From the NCBI RefSeq assembly GCF_947495675.1, contig NZ_CANLZX010000016.1:1-64000 (forward strand): DNA of 64,000 nucleotides. Direction: 5' to 3'. Below the pieces are notes generated by a model, which worked only from the letters and a program-made list of their open reading frames with translations, was not told the DNA's origin and made no database searches. This document shows positions 17,287-28,000 of this stretch, piece after piece (position 1 is the stretch's first letter; every line of letters begins with the position of its first letter). Position numbers and translations under genes: made by a program. Source of the DNA: an uncultured Algibacter sp. Its GTDB lineage: Bacteria > Bacteroidota > Bacteroidia > Flavobacteriales > Flavobacteriaceae.

Positions 17287-19023
17287 ATGTCGAAAGAAAA
17301 TAAAATAACCAACGGCGTAATGCTTAATGCTTACCCAGATAGTATAGGTATAAATTTAAAAGATACCATTACTATGCTGAAAATGCCAGAATTCAAGGAT
17401 GTTTTCTCTTTGTTTTATGTGCTGCCAACGTTTTTTAATAGCGATTTAGATAGAGGGTTTTCGGTAATTGATTATGACATTAATAAAGAGTTAGTTTCAG
17501 AAGATGATTTAACAGATTTAGAAAACCTAAATATTCAATTAAAGTTTGATATAGTTTTAAATCATTTATCGGTAGCCTCACCTCAGTTTAAAGATTTATT
17601 AAAGCACGGTGAAAACTCTAAATACAAAGATTTTTTCATCAATTGGAATACCTTTTGGGAAGGCCACGGTGAAATGGGGCACGATGGTGTTATTGTTCCT
17701 AAAGAAGAATTTCTTAATAAATTATTTATGAGGAAATCTGGGTTGCCAATATTAAAAGTACCTTTTCCAGATGGTGCCGAAAAACCATATTGGAATACCT
17801 TTTATCAGCAAATTACATATAACAAAATAGATGCAGAAGACTTACAAAATATTAAAGGCTTAAATCCACAGCAAGCCATTGCAATAGTTAAAAAAGTTAA
17901 TGCTGGCATAGAAGAAAAGCAAGCATTAGAGCACATAGATTTTGAAGATTGTAATACCTTTAAAAAGGAAATTATTCAAATTGTGCATCAAAAATGTTCG
18001 TATTTAGGGCAAATGGATGTTAATGCTAATTCACCGTTAGTTTGGGAGTTTTATGAGGAAACTTTAAAGAAAGTTAGCGATTTTGGCGGTAAAATTTTAA
18101 GGCTTGATGCTTTTGCATATTTACATAAAGAAGTTGGTCAAACTAACTTTTTTAATAAACCAGGTACTTGGGAGCATTTAAAGGCTATTAAAGAAATAGC
18201 ATACAAAAATAATTTAATGGTATTGCCGGAAATCCATGCCGAATATGGCTTGCATTTACACGATGAGGTTGCTAGTGAAGGGTATTTTATTTACGATTTT
18301 TTCCTTCCAGGTTTAACCATTCATACCATTGAAACTGGCAGTAGCAAGGCGCTGCTTAAATGGGCTAACGAAATTCTTGAAAAAGGGTATAAAACCGTAA
18401 ACATGCTTGGTTGTCATGATGGTATTCCTGTTTTAGATTTAAAAGGTAAAGAGGTTAATGGGGTCTATAATAAAGGCTTGCTTCAGGATGAAGAAATAGA
18501 AGCTGTTATGACCAAAATAATGGATCGTGGCGGGCGCGTAAAAAATCTTTATGGGCCATCTGGTAAAAAAATATCTTACTATCAAGTTAATGCCACTTTT
18601 TTTAGTGCTTTAGGAGAAAATGAACAAAAGTTGTTATTAGCTCGAGCTATACAAATATTTATGCCTGGTATTCCTCAAGTATGGTATTTAGATGTTTTTG
18701 CCGGTAAAAATGATTATGAAGCTGCCGATAAAGGTGGTAGCGGAGGCCATAAGGAAATTAACAGAACCACGCTATCTATGCAAGAAATTAAAGATGGTGT
18801 TAATAGACCTGTTGTTAAAGGGCAACTTGAGCTTTTAAGGTTAAGAAATACATTAAGTGCTTTTTCGGGGACTATGAAAATTATTGAAACTTCAGATGCT
18901 CAAATCGATATTGTATGGACAAATGCAGAAGAGGCGGCATATCTTTATGCAGATCTTAAAAATCACACCTTTTCAATAGATTATACCGAAGCAGGCGAAA
19001 ATAAAACCATGGTTTTTAATTAA
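17287..19023 (+). CDS. GH13 sucrose phosphorylase-like enzyme (GH13_18)
   Basis: The 578-residue cytoplasmic enzyme of the alpha-amylase superfamily has no signal peptide. The catalytic residues can be placed: nucleophile D274 in RLDAFAY, acid/base E315 in VLPEIHAEYG, and transition-state stabiliser D378 in GCHDGIPVLDLKG. The last motif, together with FDIVLNHLS and PYWNTFYQQITY, is typical of the sucrose phosphorylase subfamily. It would convert sucrose and phosphate to glucose-1-phosphate and fructose, and the fructokinase gene ends 12 bases upstream. It is longer than well-known sucrose phosphorylases (about 490-505 residues). Related GH13_18 enzymes act on sucrose-6-phosphate or glucosylglycerol, and these remain possible alternatives. 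Confidence 0.85.
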   Translation: MSKENKITNGVMLNAYPDSIGINLKDTITMLKMPEFKDVFSLFYVLPTFFNSDLDRGFSVIDYDINKELVSEDDLTDLENLNIQLKFDIVLNHLSVASPQFKDLLKHGENSKYKDFFINWNTFWEGHGEMGHDGVIVPKEEFLNKLFMRKSGLPILKVPFPDGAEKPYWNTFYQQITYNKIDAEDLQNIKGLNPQQAIAIVKKVNAGIEEKQALEHIDFEDCNTFKKEIIQIVHQKCSYLGQMDVNANSPLVWEFYEETLKKVSDFGGKILRLDAFAYLHKEVGQTNFFNKPGTWEHLKAIKEIAYKNNLMVLPEIHAEYGLHLHDEVASEGYFIYDFFLPGLTIHTIETGSSKALLKWANEILEKGYKTVNMLGCHDGIPVLDLKGKEVNGVYNKGLLQDEEIEAVMTKIMDRGGRVKNLYGPSGKKISYYQVNATFFSALGENEQKLLLARAIQIFMPGIPQVWYLDVFAGKNDYEAADKGGSGGHKEINRTTLSMQEIKDGVNRPVVKGQLELLRLRNTLSAFSGTMKIIETSDAQIDIVWTNAEEAAYLYADLKNHTFSIDYTEAGENKTMVFN

Positions 19024-19087
19024 AAAATAATATTTAAAGTAAGCATCAATTTTTTAAAAGATTAGGTGCCTGCTTTCATAGGATTAT

Positions 19088-19095
19088 TATCTTTG
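19088..19095 (+). promoter_or_regulatory. Candidate -7 element of maeB
   Basis: TATCTTTG matches TAnnTTTG and lies 24 bases before the maeB start. No good TTTG is seen at the expected -33 distance. Confidence 0.35.
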
Positions 19096-19119
19096 TTAAT
19101 TAGTTAATAATCCAATATT

Positions 19120-21414
19120 ATGAGCGAAGAAAGTAAACGTAGAGAAGCCCTTATATACCACGCAAAACCAACTCCAGGTAAAATTAAAGTGGTGCCAACA
19201 AAAAAATATGCAAGCCAAAGAGATTTGTCTTTAGCATATTCACCGGGTGTAGCAGCTCCTTGTTTAGAGATTGAAAAAGATAAAGAAAATGCATATCGCT
19301 ATACTTCTAAAGGGAACTTAGTTGCCGTAATTTCTAATGGTACTGCCGTTTTAGGTCTAGGAAATATTGGTCCAGAAGCCTCAAAACCAGTAATGGAAGG
19401 AAAAGGCTTGTTGTTTAAGATTTTCGCAGATATTGATGTGTTTGATATTGAGGTTGATACAGAAAATGTTGAAGAATTCATTCAAACCGTTAAAAACATA
19501 GCACCAACTTTTGGAGGTATTAACCTTGAGGATATTAAAGCACCTGAAGCTTTCGAGATTGAAAGACGTTTAAAAGAAGAACTGGATATTCCAGTAATGC
19601 ATGATGATCAACATGGAACTGCAATTATTTCTGCTGCAGCCTTATTAAATGCTGTTGAATTAGCAGAAAAAAAATTAGAAAACGTTAAAATAGTTATAAG
19701 TGGTGCTGGTGCGGCAGCCATTTCATGTTCAAGATTATATCAAGCCTTTGGTGCTAAACGCGAAAACATGGTAATGTGCGATAGTAAAGGCGTTATTAGA
19801 GATGATAGAGATAATTTAACTCCAGAAAAAGCAGAGTTTGCTACTCACAGAAAGATAGATACGCTTGATGAAGCCATGAAAGATGCCGATGTTTTTATTG
19901 GTCTTTCAATGGCAGATATTGTTACACCAGAAATGCTTCTAGTTATGGCTAAAAACCCAATCGTTTTTGCTATGGCTAATCCAGATCCAGAAATTAAATA
20001 TGATATTGCAATTGCAACCAGAAAGGATATCATTATGGCTACTGGTAGAAGTGACCATCCTAATCAAGTAAATAATGTACTTGGGTTTCCTTTTATATTT
20101 AGAGGAGCCTTAGATGTACGAGCTACTAAAATTAACGAAGCCATGAAAATGGCAGCGGTAAAAGCTTTAGCCAGATTAGCAAAAGAACCAGTACCAGAAC
20201 AAGTAAATATTGCTTACGGTGAAACCCGTTTAACATTTGGTAAAAATTATATTATACCAAAACCTTTCGATCCACGATTAATAGCAGAAGTTCCGCCAGC
20301 TGTAGCTAAAGCAGCAATGGATAGTGGTGTTGCTAAATACCCTATTACCGATTGGGAAAAATATGAAGACACCTTACTTGAGCGATTAGGTTCTGATAAT
20401 AAGTTGGTTAGGTTGTTATTGAATCGAGCTAAACTTAATCCAAAACGTGTGGTTTTTGCTGAAGCAGACCAACTAGATGTTTTAAAAGCAGCACAAATTG
20501 TTCATGAAGAAGGTATTGCAATACCTATACTTCTTGGTAGAAAAGACACCATTGAATCATTAATGGCAGAAATTGAGTTTGAAGGAGATATACTAATTAT
20601 CGATCCAAAAACAGATGCTGAAAACGAACGTAAAAATAAATATGCTAAAGTATATTGGGAACAGCGTAAGCGAAGAGGAGTAACATATTATGCTGCGCAA
20701 CGCTTAATGAGAGAGCGTAATTATTTTGCTGCTATGATGGTTAATGAAGGTGATGCAGATGCTTTAATTTCAGGGTATTCACGTAATTATCCATCGGTTG
20801 TAAAACCAATGTTAGAACTTGTAGGTTTAATGCCAGGAGTAAGTCGTGCTGCAACAACAAACTTAATGATGACCAAAAGAGGGCCTTTGTTTTTGAGTGA
20901 TACATCTATAAATATTGATCCTAGCTCTAAAACATTAGCTAAAATTGCACAAATGACCTCTAGTGTTATTAAAATGTTTGGTTTAAATCCAGTTTTAGCA
21001 ATGGTATCTTATTCAAACTTCGGATCATCAGAAAATGAAAAAGCTTCAAAAATAAGAGAAGCCGTGTCTATTTTGCATAGAAATTATCCTGAAATGGATG
21101 TTGATGGAGAGTTGCAAACAGATTTTGCTTTAAATGATGATATGCTTCGTGAACGTTTTCCGTTTTCAAAGTTGGTAGGCAAAAAGGTGAATGCATTAAT
21201 TTTTCCAAATTTAGATTCTGCTAATATTACTTATAAGTTGTTAAAAGAATTGAATGAAGCAGATTCAATAGGGCCAATTATGCTAGGTATGCGTAAGCCA
21301 GTTCATATTCTTCAATTAGGAGCTAGCGTTGATGAAATTGTAAATATGACAGCCATTGCTGTTATAGATGCACAGCATAAACAAAAGTGGGAATTAGAAA
21401 ATGCAGAGAACTAG
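19120..21414 (+). CDS. maeB: NADP-dependent malic enzyme with phosphotransacetylase-like domain
   Basis: The 764-residue protein has a malic enzyme N-terminal domain ([12 protein letters not shown] and [12 protein letters not shown] near residue 80), an NAD(P)-binding Rossmann domain ([15 protein letters not shown]) to about residue 430, and a C-terminal phosphotransacetylase-like domain to the end ([26 protein letters not shown]). This is the MaeB layout, which makes pyruvate and NADPH from malate; in this class the C-terminal domain is regulatory rather than catalytic. The gene stands alone between the sucrose operon and ruvA. Confidence 0.95.
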   Translation: MSEESKRREALIYHAKPTPGKIKVVPTKKYASQRDLSLAYSPGVAAPCLEIEKDKENAYRYTSKGNLVAVISNGTAVLGLGNIGPEASKPVMEGKGLLFKIFADIDVFDIEVDTENVEEFIQTVKNIAPTFGGINLEDIKAPEAFEIERRLKEELDIPVMHDDQHGTAIISAAALLNAVELAEKKLENVKIVISGAGAAAISCSRLYQAFGAKRENMVMCDSKGVIRDDRDNLTPEKAEFATHRKIDTLDEAMKDADVFIGLSMADIVTPEMLLVMAKNPIVFAMANPDPEIKYDIAIATRKDIIMATGRSDHPNQVNNVLGFPFIFRGALDVRATKINEAMKMAAVKALARLAKEPVPEQVNIAYGETRLTFGKNYIIPKPFDPRLIAEVPPAVAKAAMDSGVAKYPITDWEKYEDTLLERLGSDNKLVRLLLNRAKLNPKRVVFAEADQLDVLKAAQIVHEEGIAIPILLGRKDTIESLMAEIEFEGDILIIDPKTDAENERKNKYAKVYWEQRKRRGVTYYAAQRLMRERNYFAAMMVNEGDADALISGYSRNYPSVVKPMLELVGLMPGVSRAATTNLMMTKRGPLFLSDTSINIDPSSKTLAKIAQMTSSVIKMFGLNPVLAMVSYSNFGSSENEKASKIREAVSILHRNYPEMDVDGELQTDFALNDDMLRERFPFSKLVGKKVNALIFPNLDSANITYKLLKELNEADSIGPIMLGMRKPVHILQLGASVDEIVNMTAIAVIDAQHKQKWELENAEN

Positions 21415-21438
21415 TAAAAGTAATGTGAATAATTTTAT

Positions 21439-21446
21439 TACATTTG
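21439..21446 (+). promoter_or_regulatory. Candidate -7 element of ruvA
   Basis: TACATTTG matches TAnnTTTG and lies 22 bases before the ruvA start. The matching -33 element is not convincing. Confidence 0.35.
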
Positions 21447-21468
21447 GTTGTTTAACTATTAATAATTC

Positions 21469-22050
21469 ATGATAACACATATTCAAGGTAAACTTACTGA
21501 AAAAAACCCAACACATGTTGTTATTGACTGTAATGGTGTAGGCTATATGTTAAACATATCATTACACACCTATTCTCAGATTTCAGATAGTGAAGTTTTA
21601 AAACTATACACACACCTTCAAGTAAAAGAAGATTCACATACGTTATATGGTTTTTCATCTCTAGCAGAACGTGAAATATTTAGATTATTAATTTCTGTAA
21701 GTGGTATAGGAGCCAGTATTGCACGTACTATGTTATCATCTTTAACACCAAAGCAAATTAGAGAAGGAATAGCAACAGGTGATGTAGCCCTTATACAATC
21801 TATAAAAGGTATTGGAGCTAAAACGGCGCAACGCGTAATTTTAGATTTAAAAGATAAAATTTTAAAGATTTACGATATTGACGATGTTTCTATGCCTCAA
21901 GGCAATACCAACAAAGATGAAGCGTTATCTGCTTTAGAAGTGCTTGGTTTTGTAAAAAAACAGGCTGAACGCGTTGTGGATAAAATAGTGATGGGACAAC
22001 CTGATGCAGATGTTGAAACGATAATTAAGCAGGCCTTAAAAAATTTATAA
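21469..22050 (+). CDS. ruvA: Holliday junction DNA-binding protein RuvA
   Basis: RuvA forms the tetramer that grips the Holliday junction and loads RuvB. The 193-residue protein starts with the OB-fold domain (MITHIQGKLTEKNPTHVVIDCNG is the usual N-terminus, split here for length), followed by two helix-hairpin-helix motifs (SVSGIGASIARTML and IKGIGAKTAQRVILDLKDK) and a short C-terminal RuvB-contacting domain (KDEALSALEVLGF). It is followed after 7 bases by sprA, an arrangement common in flavobacteria. Confidence 0.96.
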   Translation: MITHIQGKLTEKNPTHVVIDCNGVGYMLNISLHTYSQISDSEVLKLYTHLQVKEDSHTLYGFSSLAEREIFRLLISVSGIGASIARTMLSSLTPKQIREGIATGDVALIQSIKGIGAKTAQRVILDLKDKILKIYDIDDVSMPQGNTNKDEALSALEVLGFVKKQAERVVDKIVMGQPDADVETIIKQALKNL

Positions 22051-22057
22051 AAATATT

Positions 22058-25000
22058 TTGAACCAAATCAATAATAAACTAAATTTCTTTACTAAACAAT
22101 CTCTCCTAATAGCATTCTTATTATGTTATTCAATAGTGGCTTGGTCTCAGCAACCCGCTCAAGACTCAACTAAAACAGGGTTTAGTTTGGGGAGTATTAA
22201 AGTACCAAATCCAAATAGTGTAGAGTCTAAATATACTTATGACCCTATAACTGATAGATATATTTACACAGAAAAAATTGGTAGTTTTAATATCAATTAC
22301 CCTGTTATTTTAACGCCTAAAGAATATTATGCCTTAGTTGCTAAAGAAAATTTACGCAGTTATTACAAAGAAAAAATTGATGCTTTTGATGGAAAAAAAG
22401 AAGGGTCAGAAGAAAGTAGAAAAAATTTGCTTCCTGAATTTTATGTAAAATCAGATTTCTTTGAATCTATTTTTGGAAGTAATACTATTGAGGTTGTTCC
22501 TCAAGGATCTGTTGAAATGGATTTAGGAGTACTTTTTTCTAGACAAGATAATCCATCCTTTTCACCAAGAAATAGAAGTAATTTTACTTTTGATTTTGAT
22601 CAACGAATCAGTTTAAGTCTATTAGGTAAAGTAGGTACCAGATTACAGGTTACCGCAAATTATGATACACAGTCTACCTTCGATTTTCAACAACTTATAA
22701 AATTAGAATACACACCAACCGAAGACGACATTATTCAAAAAATTGAAGTTGGTAATGTAAGCATGCCTTTAAATAGCTCTTTAATAACAGGAGCACAAAG
22801 TTTGTTTGGTGTTAAAGCACAACTTCAATTTGGTAAAACAACTGTTACAGGTGTGTTTTCTGAGCAAAAATCTCAAGCTAATACGGTAATTGCCCAAGGA
22901 GGTGGTACCCTAGAAGAATTTGAGTTTTTTATTAGAGAGTATGATGAAAATAGACACTTCTTTTTGGCACAATATTTTAGAGATGAATATGATAAAGCCC
23001 TAGCAAATTACCCATTTATAAACAATAAGGGTTTGCAAATAACACGTTTAGAAGCTTGGATTACAAATAGAAGTAATAGAACTGAAAACGTTAGAAATAT
23101 TCTTGCAATTCAAGATTTAGGTGAATCATTTTATAGTGCTGCACAACCAGAAAAAGATAATTTATTATTAGATCCAATTCCAGGTGGATTTATAAATACA
23201 ACAACCTCATTTCCAGATAATGCTAATAATGATTTTGACCCTACAGCTATTGGAACAACTTCAATTTTAACTAATCAAATTCGAGATATTTCTACTGCAG
23301 AGCAAGGTTTTGGTGCATTAAGCACTCAAGTAAACGAAGGTAGTGACTATGCAAAACTAGAAAATGCTAGAAAATTATTAAATGGGCAGGAGTATACATT
23401 AAATACAGAACTCGGTTACATATCCCTTAATCAACGATTAAACAATGATGAGGTATTAGCTGTAGCATTTCAATATACAGTAGGTGGCAAAGTTTATCAA
23501 GTAGGTGAATTTGCAAATGATGGTCTTGAAGCTACTGATGTCGAATTAAATGATGATGATGAGGTAATTTCGGTAGTAAATACAGCTTTGGTTTTAAAAA
23601 TGTTAAAAAGCAGTATTACCAATGTAAATCAACCAGTTTGGGATTTAATGATGAAAAACATCTACGATACTGGTGCTTACAATTTAAGTCAAGATGATTT
23701 TACGCTTAACATATTTTATAACGAAGCATCCCCTTTAAATTTTATTTCACCAGTTGGAGCTAGTTTCGAATTAGATATTAATGGAAACCCTGTAACGGCA
23801 AGTACACCAAGTGATGACCTTCTGGAAAACTCCCCATTGTTGCGAGTTTTTAACTTGGATAAATTAAATTACAACAACGATCCGCAGTCAAGAGGAGATG
23901 GTTTTTTTGATTTTGTTTCAGGTATAACTGTAATTCCACAAAATGGTAAAATTGTGTTTACAAGCGCAGAACCATTTGGTGAGTATTTATATAATGTATT
24001 AGGTGGTGGTACTAATTATGATGATGCGGATAATGCATTGTTTAATGAAGACCAAAAGAAATATGTTTATGATATTCTATATAAAAGTACAAAAACAGCA
24101 GCTTTAGAAGAGGTAGAAAAAAATAAATTCAAATTAAAGGGGCGTTACAAATCTTCTGGTGGAGGTGATGGAATTCCAATAGGTGCATTTAATGTGCCAC
24201 GAGGTTCGGTTAGAGTAACTGCTGGTGGCCGTGTGTTGGTAGAGGGTATTGATTATACTGTTAATTACCAATTAGGACGTGTTCAAATTTTAGACGAATC
24301 CCTAAAAGCATCAAATACACCAATTCAAGTTTCAACAGAGAATAATGCAGTTTTTGGTCAGCAAACTAGACGTTTCACAGGAATAAATGTTGAGCATAAA
24401 TTCAATGAAAATTTTGTTTTAGGAGCAACATTGCTTAATTTAAATGAACGGCCAATTACGCAAAAAGCAAACTATGGTTCAGAATCTATAAATAATACCA
24501 TTTTTGGAATTAACGGAAATTATTCTACCAAAGTCCCATTTTTAACACGCTTAGCAAATAAATTACCAAATATAGATACCGATGTGGAGTCTAATTTATC
24601 ACTTCGTGGTGAATTTGCTTATTTAGCACCAGGAGCTCCTAAAGGCACCGATTTAAATGGCGAAGCAACTTCGTATATAGATGATTTTGAAGGATCGCAA
24701 AACGGAATCGATTTAAAATCTCAACAATCTTGGTTTTTATCAAGTAGACCTTTAGATATTGATGGTGATGGTAATGATAGTGAATTAGAAGATCAAGCTG
24801 GAATTCAAAACGGTTATGACAGAGCGCTTTTAAACTGGTATACAATCGATCCTATTTTTTATAGTAGCCAACGTCCAGATGAAATATCAGATGAGGATGT
24901 TTCGGGACTATATACCAGTCGTGTTTTTATTAATGAACTATTCCCAGAGCAAGATTTAGTACAAGGACAAAATTCGGTTATTTTTACTTTAGATTTAGCA

Positions 25001-28000
25001 TATTATCCAGAAGAACGTGGACCTTATAATTTTGAACCACTAATTGATTCTGATAATAATAATGATGGTCTGCTAGATAATCCCGAGCAAAGTTGGGCGG
25101 GAATAACTAGGCAAATTACTTCTACAGATTTTGAACAACAAAATGTAGAATATATCGATTTTTGGTTACAAGATCCTTTTCAAGGTAATCCAACAAATCC
25201 AGGAGGTAAGTTAGTCTTTAATCTTGGTAATATCTCAGAAGATGTTATTAAGGATGGAAAAAAACTCTATGAAAATGGACTGCCTAAAGATGGAAATATA
25301 GATTTGTTACCTGAAACAACTTGGGGTACTGTAGTGCCTCAAAATCAATCATTGATTTATACTTTTGATAGCACAGGAGAAGAACGAACCAATCAAGATG
25401 TGGGTTATGATGGTTTTGATGATGCTAAAGAAATACTAGAATTTGGAACTGATTTTGGAGACGATCCTTCGGGCGATAACTATGCATACTTTTTAAATAC
25501 AGACGGTAATATTTTTGATCGTTATAAAAAGTATAATGGAGTTCAAGGTAATACACCAGATACTTTTACAGATACAGATAGGGCTGCTAACACACAGCCA
25601 GATGTTGAAGATATTAATCGTGATAATACCATGAATACGATTGATAGTTATTTTGAATATGAACTAGACCTTACAAGAGCTAATTTACCTCAATCTCAAG
25701 CAGATTTTGAGAATATTCCAGATTCAAATCCATTAAAAGAGTTTTTAAGAGATTTTAAAGATCAACCACGTTCGCTTCCAAATGGAGAATCGGTAAATGT
25801 AAGATGGTACCAGTTTAGGGTTCCGGTAGAAGGAAGTCATGCTAAAGCAGTTGGTGGTATAAACGATTTACGTTCTGTAAGATTTACTAGAATTTACCTT
25901 AAAGATTTTCAAGAAGCTACTATTTTTCGTTTTGGTACTTTAGATTTAGTTCGAAGTGATTGGAGACGTTATACCCAGTCGTTAGAATTTAATGATGATG
26001 ATCCAGATGATGATAATACCGATTTCTCAGTTGGTGTAATTGGTACAATTGAAAACGAAGGAAGTTACCAAAGACCTCCAGGAATAGAGCCAGAAGAGTT
26101 ATTTAATAATAATACTGTTGTGAGTCAAAACGAGCAGTCTTTAGTTGTTAAAGCTTGTAATTTAGAAACTGAAGATTCAAGAGCAGTATACAAAAACATA
26201 AATCTAGACATGCGTCAATATAAACGTATGCGAATGTTTATGCATGCCGAAGATGGCGAGTCTGGTATAGGTACTTTATCAGATAAAGAATTGGTTGGTT
26301 TTATTAGAATGGGTAATGATTTAACCGAAAATTATTATCAAATAGAAATTCCCTTAGAAGTTTCAACATCCACCACAAGATCTGGCTTATGGCCAACATC
26401 AAATGAGATTAATTTACCTGTAGATATTTTAGGGAAAATTAAAGCCCAAGGTATTTCAGATATGACATTAAGCAACGAAGACCCTACGTTTTATGATGTG
26501 ATAGATGGAGAAATTGTTCTGGTAGCAGATCCTTTTGATGGTTATGAAATTGGGCAACACCGTGTAGGAATAAAAGGAAATCCTAATTTTGGAGATATAA
26601 GAACCTTAATGGTTGGGGTAAAAAACGCCACTAATAACGACCTCTGTGCAGAGGTGTGGTTTAATGAATTACGATTGTCAGATTTAGATAATGAAGGTGG
26701 TTGGGCAGCTGTAGTAAGTATGGATACTAATATTGCAGACTTTGCTAGTATTAGTGCAACTGGTAGACAAAGCACCTCTGGTTTTGGGTCTTTAGAACAA
26801 GGGCCAAGTCAACGTAGTTTGGAAGATGTGAAACAATATGATGTGGTTACCAATATAAATGTTGGTCAATTATTACCAAAAAAATGGGGTATACAAGTGC
26901 CATTTAATTATTCGCAAAGTGAAGAATTAATTACACCAAAATACGATCAATTTTATGAGGATTTAACTTTAGATTCTCGAATAGCTTCAGCCAATTCTGA
27001 AACTGAAAAAGAAGAAATAAGACAAAATTCTGAAGATTATACTAAACGTCAAAGTATTAACTTTATTGGGGTTAGAAAAACAAGAACAACAGATAAAAAA
27101 CCACGTTTTTATGATGTTGAAAATGTAACATTTAATTACTCATACAATAAAGTACAACACAGAGATTTTGAAATTGAAAACTCTGTTAACAAAACATTAC
27201 GAGTAGGAGCTAATTATGCACATAATTTTAATCCAGTTACTATTGAGCCATTTAAGAATAACGATTCACTATTTAATGGTAAGTATTGGAAATTTTTAAA
27301 AGACTTTAATTTTAATTTATTACCAACAAGTTTTACTATTAATACAGATATTAACAGGCAATTTAATAGACAGAAGTTTAGAGAAATTGATTTAACTGCA
27401 GATAGTGGTAACATAGGTATAGAAGAATTATTTAGAAGAAATTACACCTTCGATTTTCAATATGCAATCAATTATAATTTAACTAATTCATTACAATTTA
27501 ATTTTACTGCGGCTAACAATAATATTGTTAGAAATTATTTTAAAGACAACGATTTAATAGCCGGAGATCAAGATGAAAATTTAGATGTTTGGGATGGTTT
27601 ACTAGATATTGGAGACCCAAATAGGCAAACTCAAAACCTTGGGGTTACCTATCAATTACCAATTAATAAATTGCCAATGTTTAGTTTTATTGATGCAACA
27701 TACCAATATACTGGTAGTTTTCAATGGCAAAAAGGCTCTGATTTATATGGAAGTTTAGAGGTTGATGGCGAAACCTACGATTTAGGAAATACCGTTCAAA
27801 ACTCTAATGTTCATAATATCAACACATCGTTGGATATGACGCGTTTTTACAAATATATCGGATTAGTTAAAAAGCCAATTAGACGTGTTAGAACTAGTAC
27901 AAGAACAGCACCAGGAGCACCTCCGGGAGGCAAACAAAAAGAAAATAAAAAGACGGTTTCAAGATCTAAAAATCAAGGTGTAACAAAACTATTAAATGCT

